DNA of 64,000 nucleotides from CAVRQM01 sp963723455 (GTDB lineage Bacteria > Pseudomonadota > Alphaproteobacteria > Acetobacterales > Acetobacteraceae), in the NCBI GenBank assembly GCA_963723455.1, contig CAVRQM010000003.1:1-64000 (forward strand), read 5' to 3'. Shown here one piece after another: positions 19,094 to 27,857 of this stretch; the first letter of the stretch is position 1; each line of letters begins with the position of its first letter. The notes under the pieces are model-generated. The model had not been told where the DNA came from. It did not search any database and saw only the letters and a program-made list of their open reading frames with translations. The position numbers and the translations under genes were made by a program.

Positions 19094-19435
19094 ATGGCCG
19101 AACGCCCCCGCTTCTTCGACGACCTTGCCGGCGTCGCCGGCGGCGCGATGTCGGCCCTGGCCGGCCTGCGCGACGAGGCCGAGTCGCTGGCCCGCGCCCG
19201 GGTGGACGAGGCGGTGCGCGCCTTGCAGCTGGTCCGCCGCGAGGAGCTGGAGGCGGTGGAGGCGATGGCGGCCCGCGCGCGCGCCGGCCAGGAGACGGCC
19301 GAGGCGCGGCTGGCCGATGCGCTGGCCCGGCTGGCCGAGTTGGAGCAGCGCGTGGCGGCGCTCGAGTCGCGCGCCGCGGGAGATGTCCCGGACAGCGCGG
19401 CGGCGGTCGGCGGCGGGCCGGGGATGATCGCCTGA
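19094..19435 (+). CDS. UbiK/BMFP-type accessory factor (YqiC-like)
   Basis: The 113-residue protein starts MAERPRFFDDLAGVAGGAMSALAG, the hallmark of the BMFP/YqiC family, and continues into a long amphipathic helix (VRREELEAVEAMAARARAG, then LADALARLAELEQRVAALE) with a heptad pattern that should form a coiled-coil trimer. Family members associate with membranes; in enterobacteria UbiK helps the ubiquinone-synthesis complex. Two ATGs lie side by side at 19091 and 19094; the second is favoured because GGAG is at better spacing. It is divergent from hldD, with 78 bases between the starts. Confidence 0.82.
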   Translation: MAERPRFFDDLAGVAGGAMSALAGLRDEAESLARARVDEAVRALQLVRREELEAVEAMAARARAGQETAEARLADALARLAELEQRVAALESRAAGDVPDSAAAVGGGPGMIA

Positions 19436-19621
19436 ACCGACCGCCGCGTGACAGCGGCGTTGCCCGCGCGCCGCGCCCGCCATCAATTTGGCGCTGGCGG
19501 CTCATGTGGGATATGAACCGCCAGGCTCGCCTCTTGCGGCGCGGAAACCGCGGCCGCTAGGCTTGTGATGCTGGCGTGTGAAAGCCGCCGCGCGCCGACC
19601 CGACCCACCCCGAACCTTTCT

Positions 19622-19642
19622 CCGGGGCGCGCGCCGCCCCGG
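19622..19642 (+). other. GC-rich hairpin ahead of the YbjN-like gene
   Basis: CCGGGGCG (19622-19629) and CGCCCCGG (19635-19642) form a perfect 8-pair stem with a five-base loop, followed by TTT. The 261-base gap between the UbiK-like and YbjN-like genes otherwise shows no gene. The hairpin lies 54 bases before the YbjN-like ATG. It could end the upstream transcript or be a 5' leader structure. The short T-run makes a true intrinsic terminator doubtful. Confidence 0.3.
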
Positions 19643-19696
19643 TTTGGCCTTCTGGTCTGGCCTTCTCAGGCCCTCCTCTGTGACGGGAGATTCCGC

Positions 19697-20200
19697 ATGT
19701 CGGCTCATACCAGCCATCATCTCGACCGCTCCGCCAATCCGCTCGACGTGCTCGAGCAGATCGCCTCGGCAAACGACTGGACGTTCGACCGCCGCAGCGA
19801 CGCCGAGATGGCGGCCGAGGCGCCCGGCAAGTGGTGCGATTACGGGCTGTATTTCTCCTGGTCGAACGAGATCAGCGCCATGCACTTCACCTGCGCCTTT
19901 GACATGAAGGTGCCGGAGCGCCGCCGCCCGGCGCTATACGAGCTGCTGGCGCTGGCCAATGAGCGGCTGTGGATCGGCCATTTCGGCATGGACAGCGACG
20001 AGGGCACGCCGCTGTTCCGCCACTCGGTGCTGCTGCGCGGCGCGCCCGGGGCGTCCTCGGAGAGCCTGGAGGACATGGTCGATATCGCCATCACCGAATG
20101 CGAGCGCTTCTTCCCGGCGTTCCAGTTCGTGCTGTGGGGCGGCAAGTCGCCGGCCGAGGCGATGGAGGCGGCGATGCTGGAGTGCGTGGGCGAGGCTTAG
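19697..20200 (+). CDS. YbjN domain-containing protein
   Basis: The 167-residue protein has the YbjN/type III secretion chaperone-like fold seen across alphaproteobacteria. It opens with a short polar N-terminus, then NPLDVLEQIASANDWTFDRRSD, WCDYGLYFSWSNEISAMHFTC, alternating strands and helices through LALANERLWIGHFGMDSD, and a C-terminal EAMEAAMLECVGEA helix. In Caulobacter-type genomes this family sits directly before proC, as it does here. The biochemical role is not known; the fold suggests protein binding. The ATG at 19697 follows GGGAGA at good spacing. proC begins 49 bases after the stop. Confidence 0.8.
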   Translation: MSAHTSHHLDRSANPLDVLEQIASANDWTFDRRSDAEMAAEAPGKWCDYGLYFSWSNEISAMHFTCAFDMKVPERRRPALYELLALANERLWIGHFGMDSDEGTPLFRHSVLLRGAPGASSESLEDMVDIAITECERFFPAFQFVLWGGKSPAEAMEAAMLECVGEA

Positions 20201-20249
20201 CCTTGATACCCGAAGGGCCGCCCCGGCCTCCGCCTTCACGCCGGGCCGG

Positions 20250-21038
20250 ATGATCCCGCCGATCCTGCTGGCCGGGTTCGGCCGGATGGGCGCCGCGCTG
20301 GTCGGCGGCTGGCGTGAGGCTGGCCTGTCGCCCTCGTTCGCCATCGACCCGGCGCTGCCGGCCTCGCCCGGACCGGACCTGTCGGTGCTGGCCGATCCGG
20401 CCGACCTGCCGGCCGGGTTCGCGCCGGTCGCGGTGGTGCTGGCGGTCAAGCCGCAGAACGCGGCGGCGGTGCTGCCCCAGTACGCCCGGTTCGGCGGCGT
20501 GGTCCTGTCGATCATGGCCGGCCGCACCATCGCCGGGCTGCGCGCCCTGCTCGGCGGCGAGGCTGCGGTCGTGCGGGCGATGCCCAACACGCCGGCGTCG
20601 ATCCGCCAAGGCATCACCGTGGCCTGCGCCGGCCCGGGCGTGACCGACGCGCAGCGCGCGCTGTGCGACACCCTGTTGCGCGCGGTGGGCGAGGTCGCCT
20701 GGGTCGAGGACGAGGCGCTGCTCGACCCGGTCACCGCCGTCTCGGGCGGCGGCCCAGCCTATGTGTTCCTGCTCGCTGAACTGCTGGAGCAGGCGGCGCG
20801 CGAGCAAGGCATTCCGGCCGGGCTGGCACGGCGCCTGGCGCGGCGCACCGTGGCCGGGTCGGGCGCGCTGCTGGCCGCGAGCGACGAGGACGCCGCCGCC
20901 TTGCGCCGCGCCGTCACCAGCGCGAGGGGCACCACCGAGCAGGCCCTGGCGGTCCTGATGCAGCCCGACGCCTGGCCGCGCGCGGTCAGCGAGGCGATCG
21001 CCGCCGCGACCCTGCGTTCACGCGCTCTTGCGGGCTGA
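20250..21038 (+). CDS. proC: Pyrroline-5-carboxylate reductase
   Basis: ProC reduces 1-pyrroline-5-carboxylate to L-proline with NAD(P)H, the last step of proline synthesis. The N-terminal Rossmann motif is LLAGFGRMGAALVGGW. Further conserved blocks are VVLAVKPQNA, SIMAGRTIAGLRALLGG, VRAMPNTPASIRQGITVAC, and the signature TAVSGGGPAYVFLLAELLEQAA, ending with TVAGSGALLAASDED and TSARGTTEQALAVL. Length is 262 residues, normal for the family. It follows the YbjN-like gene, with which it is probably co-transcribed, and precedes a TetR-like gene by 30 bases. Confidence 0.93.
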   Translation: MIPPILLAGFGRMGAALVGGWREAGLSPSFAIDPALPASPGPDLSVLADPADLPAGFAPVAVVLAVKPQNAAAVLPQYARFGGVVLSIMAGRTIAGLRALLGGEAAVVRAMPNTPASIRQGITVACAGPGVTDAQRALCDTLLRAVGEVAWVEDEALLDPVTAVSGGGPAYVFLLAELLEQAAREQGIPAGLARRLARRTVAGSGALLAASDEDAAALRRAVTSARGTTEQALAVLMQPDAWPRAVSEAIAAATLRSRALAG

Positions 21039-21068
21039 CACTCGGCGGGGCCGGCATATATCTTGGCC

Positions 21069-21809
21069 ATGGACGACACCGCATTCGACGCCGCCCTGGT
21101 CGCCTCGGCGTTCAGCCTGGCCGGGGACCGTGGCTGGCCGGAGGTCAGCGTCACCACGGCCGCGCGCGCCGCCGGCCTGCCGCTGGACCGCGCGCGCGGC
21201 CGCTTCGTCGGGCGCGGCGGGATCCTCGGCCGGTTCGGGCGGCTCGCCGACCAGCATGCGCTGGCGCAGGCGAGCGAGGACGGCAGCAACCGCGACCGCC
21301 TGTTCGACCTGACGATGCGCCGCATCGATTTCCTGCAGACCCATCGCGAGGGCGTGCTGGCGCTGAAGACGTTCCTGCCGCGCGACCCGGGGCTGACGAT
21401 GATGCTGGGGCTGGCCACGATGGCCAGCATGGCCTGGCTGCTGGAGGCGGCGGGCGTGCCGGCGCGCGGCTGGCGCGGCGATCTGCGCACCAAAGGCATG
21501 CTGGCCGTCTGGCTGTGCGCCCTGCGCGCCTGGGAGCGCGACACCAGCGAGGACCTGTCAGCGACGATGGCCGCACTCGACAAGGCGCTGGACCGCGCCG
21601 TGCGCGCCGAATCCTGGCTGCAGTTCGGCCCTGCGCCGCCAGCCTCCGCCTCCGAGCCGGCATTTGACCCGGTAGCAGAGCCTCCGGCCGCCGAGTCCGT
21701 GGCGCCCGTCGCCTCGCAGCCGATCGCCGCGCCGATCCCGGTCGAACCCGGCCATGAGCCGCCGGTGTCGCCGCAACCGTCGGAACCGCCGCCGCCGCCG
21801 CTGGCCTGA
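21069..21809 (+). CDS. TetR-family-like transcriptional regulator with proline-rich tail
   Basis: The first 60 residues (LVASAFSLAGDRGWPEVS, VTTAARAAGLPLDRARGRF, GRGGILGRFGRLAD) have the length and spacing of a TetR-type helix-turn-helix, though the recognition helix is divergent. The middle is an all-helical ligand/dimer domain. The last 50 residues are a low-complexity Pro/Ala/Glu tail (PIPVEPGHEPPVSPQPSEPPPPP) that is unusual for TetR proteins. A COQ9-like protein is an alternative given the helical core and the ubiK-like neighbour. The ATG at 21069 gives 246 residues; a TTG two codons earlier is possible. Its targets are unknown. Confidence 0.6.
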   Translation: MDDTAFDAALVASAFSLAGDRGWPEVSVTTAARAAGLPLDRARGRFVGRGGILGRFGRLADQHALAQASEDGSNRDRLFDLTMRRIDFLQTHREGVLALKTFLPRDPGLTMMLGLATMASMAWLLEAAGVPARGWRGDLRTKGMLAVWLCALRAWERDTSEDLSATMAALDKALDRAVRAESWLQFGPAPPASASEPAFDPVAEPPAAESVAPVASQPIAAPIPVEPGHEPPVSPQPSEPPPPPLA

Positions 21810-21912
21810 AGGCTTGCCGGGGTCGGCCGGCCGGTTGCTGGCGTCACGAAGGTTCCACTTGGGCGGCTCCGCATTGTGCGCGAAGGTGGCCGGCCAACCG
21901 CAGGAGGGAACC

Positions 21913-22428
21913 ATGCCAAGCGACAAGCCGACGGCGCCGCCGGATGCGCCGTTCCCGGGCGCCGGCTTTTCCACCGCAATGACCGCGGCGATGGACCAGG
22001 CGAAGTCCGCGGCCGACGACTTCACCCGCATGTTCGCCGACATGAGGCTGCCGGCCATGCCGGATTCCGAGGCGCTTATCTCGACGCACCGGCGCAACAT
22101 GGACGCCCTGACCCGCGCCAATCGCGCCGCGATGGAGGGCGCGCAGGCGGTGGCGCGGCGGCATATGGAAATCATGCAGCAGACCATGGCCGAGATCAGC
22201 GAGACGATGCGCACGCTGGCCGCCGGCGACGCGCCGCAGGACCGCGCCGCCAAGCAGGCCGAACTGCTCAAGCGGGCCTATGAGCGGGCCGTCGCCAACA
22301 CGCGCGAGCTGTCGGAGATGATCCAGCATGCCAACGGCGAGGCGCTGTCGGTCCTGAACCAGCGCTTCGTCGAGGCGATGGACGAGGTCAAGTCGCTGAT
22401 GCACCAGACCGGCGGCGGAGCCGGGTAG
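21913..22428 (+). CDS. Phasin family protein
   Basis: This 171-residue helical protein fits the phasin (PhaP) family that coats polyhydroxyalkanoate granules. After a Pro-rich N-terminus come long amphipathic helices: ALISTHRRNMDALTRANRAAMEGAQAV split by conserved small residues, then RRHMEIMQQTMAEISETMRTL, and a C-terminal EMIQHANGEALSVLNQRFVEAMDEVKSLM. The NMDALTRANR(A) block is typical of alphaproteobacterial phasins. AGGAGGG precedes the ATG at 21913. The gene converges on the ABC permease gene, whose stop is eight bases away. Confidence 0.87.
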   Translation: MPSDKPTAPPDAPFPGAGFSTAMTAAMDQAKSAADDFTRMFADMRLPAMPDSEALISTHRRNMDALTRANRAAMEGAQAVARRHMEIMQQTMAEISETMRTLAAGDAPQDRAAKQAELLKRAYERAVANTRELSEMIQHANGEALSVLNQRFVEAMDEVKSLMHQTGGGAG

Positions 22429-22436
22429 GGCGGCCG

Positions 22437-23486
22437 CTATGCCTTGCGGCGGCGGCGCTGGCGATACTGGTCGGCGATGACGGCGGCGACGATGACGACG
22501 CCCTTGACGATGTCCTGGATAGTGGGCATCGACGCTGATGAAGGTGAAGCCGCTGGTCATCACGCCGAGGATCACCGTGCCGATGACGGTGCCGGTCATC
22601 CGCCCGACGCCGCCCGACAGGCTGACGTGCCGCCGATCACCGCGCCGGCGATCGCGTCGAGTTCGTAGCCGACATGCCCATGCCGGCCTGACCGCTGATG
22701 CGCGCGCCGCGGTGACGACGCCGCGCCAGGCCCGACAGCAGGCCGGCGAGGCTGTAGACCAGCACGAGATGCCGGCCGACATTGATGCCGGACACGCGCG
22801 CCGCCTGCGGGTTGGCGCCGATCGCATAGGTGAACTTGCCGTAGCGCGTGTAGCGCAGCGCGACGTGGAAGACCGCCGCGGCGACCAGGAAGATCACCAC
22901 CGGGCATCGGCGCCGGTGCCGATCCAGCGTCGAAGTCGTCGGACAGCATCGCCGATCGGCTGGCCGTGCGTGTACCAGCCGCGCCAGCCCGCGCGCCGTG
23001 ACCATCATGCCGAGCGTGGCGATGAACGGCGGAATCTCGGTGTCGGCGATCAGCGCGCCGTTGACCAGCCCGGCCAGGCGCCCGCCAGCGAGGCCCGCCG
23101 CGATCGGCGCCAGCGACCGGCAGGCCGGTCAGCGCCGGGAACACGGCGCGGGTGTAGTCGGAGGTCTGCGCCAGGCTCGCCGCGACCATCGCCGACAGTG
23201 CCGAGCACCGAGCCGGACGACAGGTCGATGCCGCCCGTGATGATGACCTGGGTGACGCCGACGGCGATGAGCCGACGATCGAGACCTGCAGCAGGATCAT
23301 GATCATCAGGCGCTGCGGGTTGAGCGATGAAGCTCTGGCCGCGCGACGCCCAGCCCAGCGCCTCGAAGAGCAGCACGATGCCGATCAGCACGCAGAGGAT
23401 GCTGAGCTCGGTCGGCAGGCGGCGGCGCGGCGCGCGCGCATCGGCGCGCTGCGGCGGACTGGATCCGGCTTCGCCGTGGCGTCCAT
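22437..23486 (-). pseudogene. Sugar ABC transporter permease (RbsC/inositol type), multiply frameshifted
   Basis: Fragments in all three frames build one complete permease of the ribose/inositol importer family. Starting at ATG 23486 behind a GGAGG site: MDATAKPDPVRRSAP, VLIGIVLLFEALGWASRGQSF, MIMILLQVSIVG, GVTQVIITGGIDLSSGSVLG, SAMVAASLAQTSDYTRAVFP, then RYTRYGKFTYAIGANPQAARVSGINV, GRHLVLVYSLAGLLSGLA, YELDAIAGAVIGGTS, and GGVGRMTGTVIGTVILGVMTSGFTFISVDA before a basic end and TAG. The EAA-like GGIDLSSG and the GGTS...GVGR blocks are family hallmarks. About eight breaks fall in 1,050 bases. It is the last gene of the importer set. Confidence 0.82.
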
Positions 23487-23517
23487 TGCCGCCTCCTCGC
23501 GGTCGCGGTTCGTTCGC

Positions 23518-25088
23518 TCAGCTGCGACGCGAGCTCCATGATGCTGACCTGGTCGGCCTCCTTGCGGTCGAGGATGCCGGTCATGCGGCCCTCGTGCATC
23601 ACCATGACGCGGTCGCTCATGCCCAGCACCTCCGGCAGCTCCGAGGAGATCATGATCACCGCGACGCCCTGGCCGGCGAGCTCGCGAGATCAGCCGGTGG
23701 ATCTCCGCCTTGGCGCCGACGTCGATGCCGCGCGTCGGCTCGTCGAGGATCAGGATGCGCGGGTTGGTCAGCAGCCAGCGGGCGATCAGCACCTTCTGCT
23801 GGTTGCCGCCGGAGAGGTTGCAGCACGCGCTCGTCGAGGTCGCGGCGTCTTGCACCCGCAGCCGCAGTCTTCATGCTGCTCGCACAGCGCGCTCGATCGC
23901 GCGCTGGTCGACGAAGCCCGCCGCGGGTGAAGCCGTCGCGCAGGACGCGCCATCTCCATGTTGTCCATGACGTCGAGCAGCAGGAAGCAGCCGCGTCTCC
24001 TTGCGGTCCTCGGTCAGGAAGCGCCATGCCGGCGTCCATGGCGACGCCGCGGCGAGTGCGATGCGCGATCGGCTTGCCGTCGATCGCGATCGCGCCGGCG
24101 GTCGCGGGCGTCACGCCGAAGATCGTCTCGGCGACATTGCTGCGGCCCGAGCCGACGAGCCCCGCGAGGCCCAGGATCTCGCCCTTGCGCAGATCGAAGG
24201 AAACGTCGTGGAAGCAGGCCGTCGCAGCGCGAGGCCGTCGCACCGACGAGCACCACCTCGCCGATCGGCACGTCTGCCTTCGGGAACATCTGCGTGATCT
24301 CGCGCCCGACCATCAGCGTGATGATGTCGTCGCGGTCGACGTTCTCGGCCGGGTGCGGTCGCCGACGAAACGGCCGTCGCGGAACACCGAGACCTCGTCC
24401 GCGATCTCGAACAGCTCGTTCATCTTGTGCGTGATGTAGACGATGCCTTTGCCCTGCGCGCCTTGAGCGTCGCGGATGATCGCGGAAGAGATGCTCGACC
24501 TCGCGGTCGGTGAGCGCGGAGGTCGGCTCGTCCATGATCAGGATGTCGGATTCGTAGGAGACCGCCTTGGCGATCTCGACCATCTGCCGGTTGGCGACGG
24601 AGAGGTCGCGCACCTCGGTCCTCCGGGTCGAGGTCGATGTCGAGCCGCTCGAACAGGGCGCTGGGTGCGCCGGTCGCAGCTCGGCGTGGTCGACGAGGCC
24701 GAAGCGCGTTGCAGCGGCTCGCGGCGGATCCAGATGTTCTCGGCGACCGTCATGTAGGGCATCAGGTTGAGTTCCTGATGGATCATGGCGATGCCGTATC
24801 TGCAGCGCGTCGAGCGGCGAGGTCGAGCGTGATCTGCTGGCCCTTCAGCCGAATGTGCCCGGCATCGGGCGGGTAGATGCCGGCGACGATCTTCATCAGC
24901 GTCGACTTGCCGGCGCCGTTCTCGCCCATCAGCGCATGCACGTGCCGCGCTTCAGCCGGAAGGCGCACGTCGTCCAGCGCCACCACGCCCGGGAACTCCT
25001 TGCGGACGCCCTCGACCTCGAGCAGGTAGTCGCGCGCCGGCACGGCGCCGCTTCGCGTACGACCTCGGCGCGTCGCGGGAACGGTCAT
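23518..25088 (-). pseudogene. Sugar ABC transporter ATP-binding protein (tandem ATPase), multiply frameshifted
   Basis: This is a double-domain ATPase of the RbsA/MglA/XylG class. The first half: LLEVEGVRKEFPGVVALDDV, Walker A GENGAGKSTLMKIVAGIYPPD, the signature region LSVANRQMVEIAKAVSYES (split in the usual place), and Walker B ILIMDEPTSALTD. The second half: LAGLVGSGRSNVAETIFG as the degenerate Walker A typical of this class, then NLSGGNQQKVLIARWLLTNP and ILILDEPTRGIDVGAKAE, and ISSELPEVLGMSDRVMVMHEGRMTGIL near the end. More than ten frame breaks occur; several (near 23860, 23925, 23950, 23992, 24027) read as one extra G or C. The exact stop is uncertain; TGA at 23518 fits the spacing to the permease start. 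Confidence 0.82.
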
Positions 25089-25143
25089 GCTCCATCAGCC
25101 GTCGTCGCTCCCGCGATCAGGTGTTCAGCGGCCTGCGTTTCGT

Positions 25144-25184
25144 GCTCCGGGCCGTCGTCGCTCAGCGCGACGACGGCCCGGAGC
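25144..25184 (-). other. Perfect 18-base intercistronic hairpin
   Basis: GCTCCGGGCCGTCGTCGC (25144-25161) and its exact reverse complement (25167-25184) are separated by five bases, right between the binding-protein stop (25190) and the ATPase start (25088). No U-tract follows on the coding strand. Such hairpins after binding-protein genes are known in other importers to stabilise the upstream mRNA and lower expression of the downstream subunits; that role is inferred here. Confidence 0.7.
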
Positions 25185-25189
25185 CGGCA

Positions 25190-26146
25190 TCAGTTCTTGT
25201 TCATGAACGTCATGTAGTTGGCCTTGGTCACCAGCTGGAAGGGGATGTCAGACGTAGCTGTCGCACCTTGTCGCCTGGCGAGCTTCAGCGCCGCGTCGAC
25301 CGCGCCCTTGCCCTGGCCCGCCGCGTCCTGGAACACGGTGACCTCCAGGTCGCCTTCGCCATCTCGGCCAGCCCGTCCGGCGTCGCGTCGACGCCGCCGA
25401 CGCAGCACCGTCTTGGTGTCGACGCCGGCCTGCTTCATGCGCCATGGATGCGCGCCGATCGCCATCTCGTCGTTGTTGGAGACGACGCGCGTCGATCTTC
25501 GTGCCCGGAGACGAGCCAGTTGTTCATCAGGTCGATGCGCCTGCGGTGCGGTCCCAGTTCGGCGGTCTGCTTCTGCGACGATCTTGATGTCGGGATATTT
25601 CGCCACCACGTCCTGGACGTCGTGCGGTGCGCTGGACGGCGGCTTGGTTCGACAGCTCGCCCTCCATGATCGACGACGTTGCCCTTGCCGTCGAGCAAGC
25701 TCGCAGAGCTCCTCCGCCTCCAGCGTGCCGGACACCTTCTCGTTCGAGCCGACGAAGACGACGCCTTCGGGCAGCGACTTGTCGATCCGGCTTGCGGTTC
25801 ACATAGACCAGCGGCACATGCGCGCTTGACCGCGCAGCTGTGGTCATGTTCGGCGTGGCCGAGGTGTCGACCGGGTTGACGATGATCGCGTCCGACCTTG
25901 CTGGCGATGAAGTTCTGGATCTGGCTGAGCTGCTTGCCGACGTCGTCCTTCGCGTCCTCGAACTGGAGTGTCCACGCCCTGCGGCCTTGGCCTCGGCCGC
26001 TCATGGCGTTGCGCAGGATCGGTGAGGAAGTTGTCGTCGAAATTCGCCATCGACACGCCGATCGTGGTCTTGGCCATCGCCGGCGCGGCCAATCCCGGAG
26101 CTACCAGCATGGTCGCTGCGGCGAGCGAAAGCATCAGCCTGTTCAC
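25190..26146 (-). pseudogene. Sugar ABC transporter substrate-binding protein (inositol/rhizopine type), multiply frameshifted
   Basis: The N-terminus MNRLMLSLAAATMLVAPGLAAPAMA is a clear Sec signal, followed by TTIGVSMANFDDNFLT. Other frames give LQFEDAKDDVGKQLSQIQNFIASKV, PLVYVNRKPD, GTLEAEELCELA, GELSNQAAVQR, VVAKYPDIKIV, DLMNNWLVSG, VSNNDEMAIG, DLEVTVFQDAAGQGKGA, and the tail PFQLVTKANYMTFMNKN. This chain of motifs matches periplasmic binding proteins annotated as inositol or rhizopine binders in rhizobia and relatives. The GTG at 26146 follows GGGAGA. At least eight breaks are present. It is the first gene of the importer; ligand identity is inferred from family likeness and the MocDE neighbours. 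Confidence 0.8.
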
Positions 26147-26217
26147 TGGACTGTCTCCCTGTGTTTGTTGCCGCAGCCCGAACCTGCGGGTGGCCCGTTC
26201 TCGGGCTCGTTCGAATG

Positions 26218-26245
26218 TGTAAAGAAGCGCGTCAGAAGACGTCAA
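26218..26245 (-). promoter_or_regulatory. Candidate promoter for the sugar importer operon
   Basis: On the minus strand TTGACG (26240-26245) is followed after 16 bases by TTTACA (26218-26223), about 70 bases before the GTG of the binding-protein gene. These match the -35 and -10 of a housekeeping promoter fairly well and lie in the only AT-richer stretch of the gap. No transcript evidence is available. Confidence 0.45.
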
Positions 26246-26260
26246 GACAATCCCGACTTA

Positions 26261-26269
26261 TCTTGCAGG
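26261..26269 (-). promoter_or_regulatory. Candidate half-operator upstream of the importer promoter
   Basis: The minus strand reads CCTGCAAGA here, identical to the left part of the palindrome in front of the lacI-family gene at 27857-27865. It lies 15 bases upstream of the proposed -35. It may be a binding half-site for the neighbouring LacI-type regulator; a nine-base match can also occur by chance. Confidence 0.3.
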
Positions 26270-26317
26270 TTCCCTCACGCCGCGTCGGGCCGCCGTGAGG
26301 CGATCCGTCATCCGTGG

Positions 26318-26641
26318 TCAGTCATCCAGCCCGATCAGCACCGCATTGCCATCGCGGCGCACCGGATAGGTGCGCAGGTCGATGCAGGCGGGGGCGCCCT
26401 TGGCCTCGCCGGTGCGCAGGTCGAAGCGGCCGTTGTGCTTGGGGCACTCGATGGTCGCGCCCATCACCAGCCCGTCGGCCAGATGCACCCGCTCGTGCGT
26501 GCACAGCCCGTCGGTGGCGTGCCATGAATCCTCGGCGGTGCGGTAGATCGCGAAGCTGCGGCCCGCGTGATCGAAGCGGACAACGTCCTCCGGCTCGACA
26601 TCGTCCACGGCGCAGGCCTGCACCCAGTTGGTCGTGCTCAT
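26318..26641 (-). CDS. MocE-family Rieske [2Fe-2S] ferredoxin
   Basis: The 107-residue protein is a stand-alone Rieske ferredoxin. The two cluster-binding boxes are CTHERVHLADG (C-x-H, residues about 47-49) and CPKHNGRFD (C-x-x-H, about 66-69). The remainder follows the small Rieske fold: DVVRFDHAGRSFAIYRTAED at the front and VRRDGNAVLIGL at the end. In Sinorhizobium the MocE ferredoxin works with the MocD oxygenase in rhizopine use; here the desaturase-like gene lies directly upstream on the same strand, 18 bases away, so it most likely passes electrons to it. Confidence 0.88.
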   Translation of the reverse strand: MSTTNWVQACAVDDVEPEDVVRFDHAGRSFAIYRTAEDSWHATDGLCTHERVHLADGLVMGATIECPKHNGRFDLRTGEAKGAPACIDLRTYPVRRDGNAVLIGLDD

Positions 26642-26659
26642 CGGCGTTCCTCCAGTTGG

Positions 26660-27749
26660 CTATTCGGCGGCGACCGGCAGCGCAACCGGCAGCGCAACCG
26701 GCGGCGCGACCGCCGGGGCCGATGCCGGCAGGACGCGCCGGACATGGAACGACGGATCGCGACGCTGGCGCAGCAGGGCCGGAACGATCTCGCGATAGGC
26801 GCCCCACAGCCCGCGATAGGGCGGCGGGGTGTCGGCCTTCATGGCGTCATGCAGTGCGGGCAGGGCGTGATACGGCACCATCGGGAACATGTGGTGCTCG
26901 ACGTGATAGTTCATGTTCCAGTAGATGAAGCGGAACACCGGGTTCAGGTACACCGTTCGGCTGTTCAGCCGGTGGTCCAGCACGTCCTCGGCCAGCCCGG
27001 CGTGCTGCGTCAGGCCGAACACCAGATAAAGCCACGCTCCGTAGAACGACGGCAGGCCCACCAGCATCAGCGGCAGCATGCTGTGCCGCAACGCGCACAA
27101 CGCGACGACCGCGGAGAGAACCAGCAACCAGATCCGCGCGACGACGACGACCTTCCTGTGCTCGGAGCGGTGGAATGTAGTCCTGCTCGGCGGGCAGCAG
27201 GCGGCCGGTTGCGTGCAGGGCCGCATTGCGCAGCGCCGTGACCCCGCTGCGCAGGGCGAGGATGTTCAGCGCGATGCCGAGCAGGTCGGGCGGACGCGGC
27301 ACCGCGATTTCCGGGTCGCGGCCGACGATGATCGTGTCGGTATGGTGGCGCGCATGGCTCCAGCGCCACGGCGTCGGCTCGCGGAGGATGAGGAAGCAGG
27401 CCAGCTGGTACACCGCATCGTTCATCCAGCGTGTGCGGAAAGCGGTGCCATGGCCGCATTCGTGCCAGCGCGAATCCGACGCCGAGCAATACAGCACGCC
27501 GTAGATCGCGAAGGCGGGAACGGACCACCAGCTGCCCCACAGGCCGATTGCCAGGCCGCCGGACACCGCCAGCGACGCGAACCATGCCAGCGTGTCGCGG
27601 ATCGCCGGGCCGTCGCGGCGCTGCATCAGCTCCTTCATCCGCCGGCGCGGGATCGGGCTGGCGTACCGCTGGGCCGAGGCCAGCCCGCGCGCCTGGGCCT
27701 CGCGTCCGTCCTGACCCAGCAGATCGTAGTCCTTGACGCCGGTAGCCAT
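26660..27749 (-). CDS. MocD-like fatty-acid-desaturase-family oxygenase, one frameshift
   Basis: This is a membrane di-iron enzyme of the desaturase/hydroxylase superfamily. The three histidine boxes are all present: HECGHGTAF, HARHHTD and, after the frame change, NYHVEHHMFP. Four hydrophobic segments (for example LAWFASLAVSGGLAIGLW and IWLLVLSAVVALCAL) flank them. The N-terminal frame runs from ATG 27749 to LLPAEQDYIP; an indel near 27172 shifts it into HRKVVVVARIWLL to the stop at 26660. Together they give about 362 residues. A 12-base repeat near 26675-26710 encodes the VALP repeats of the tail. The enzyme pairs with the downstream Rieske ferredoxin, which suggests oxidative demethylation or hydroxylation of a small polyol- or amine-type substrate. 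Confidence 0.82.
26675..26710. repeat. Three 12-base tandem repeats inside the MocD-like C-terminus
   Basis: CGGCAGCGCAAC occurs at 26675-26686 and 26687-26698, followed by the variant CGGCGGCGCGAC at 26699-26710. On the coding strand it gives a short V-A-L-P repeat in the last residues of the desaturase-like protein. It lies beyond the catalytic histidine boxes, so length change would probably be tolerated. Confidence 0.55.
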
Positions 27750-27857
27750 CGCCCACCCCGCGGGTTCTGATGCCGCGGAGCGTAACGGAGCCGCCGCAGC
27801 GGCTCAATCAGCGGTGCGGCGAACCTTGCAAAACCTCTCTGCGCGTGTCAGGCGGGC

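Noticed and set aside
22437..26146. A cluster of many short overlapping genes in the importer region
   Set aside because: Each short frame is a fragment of one of three conserved importer proteins; they join into full-length products when single-base breaks are removed.
26318..27749. Rieske and desaturase-like genes as a two-component aromatic-ring dioxygenase
   Set aside because: The large protein has membrane segments and three His boxes of the desaturase fold, not a Rieske oxygenase alpha-subunit with a mononuclear iron site.
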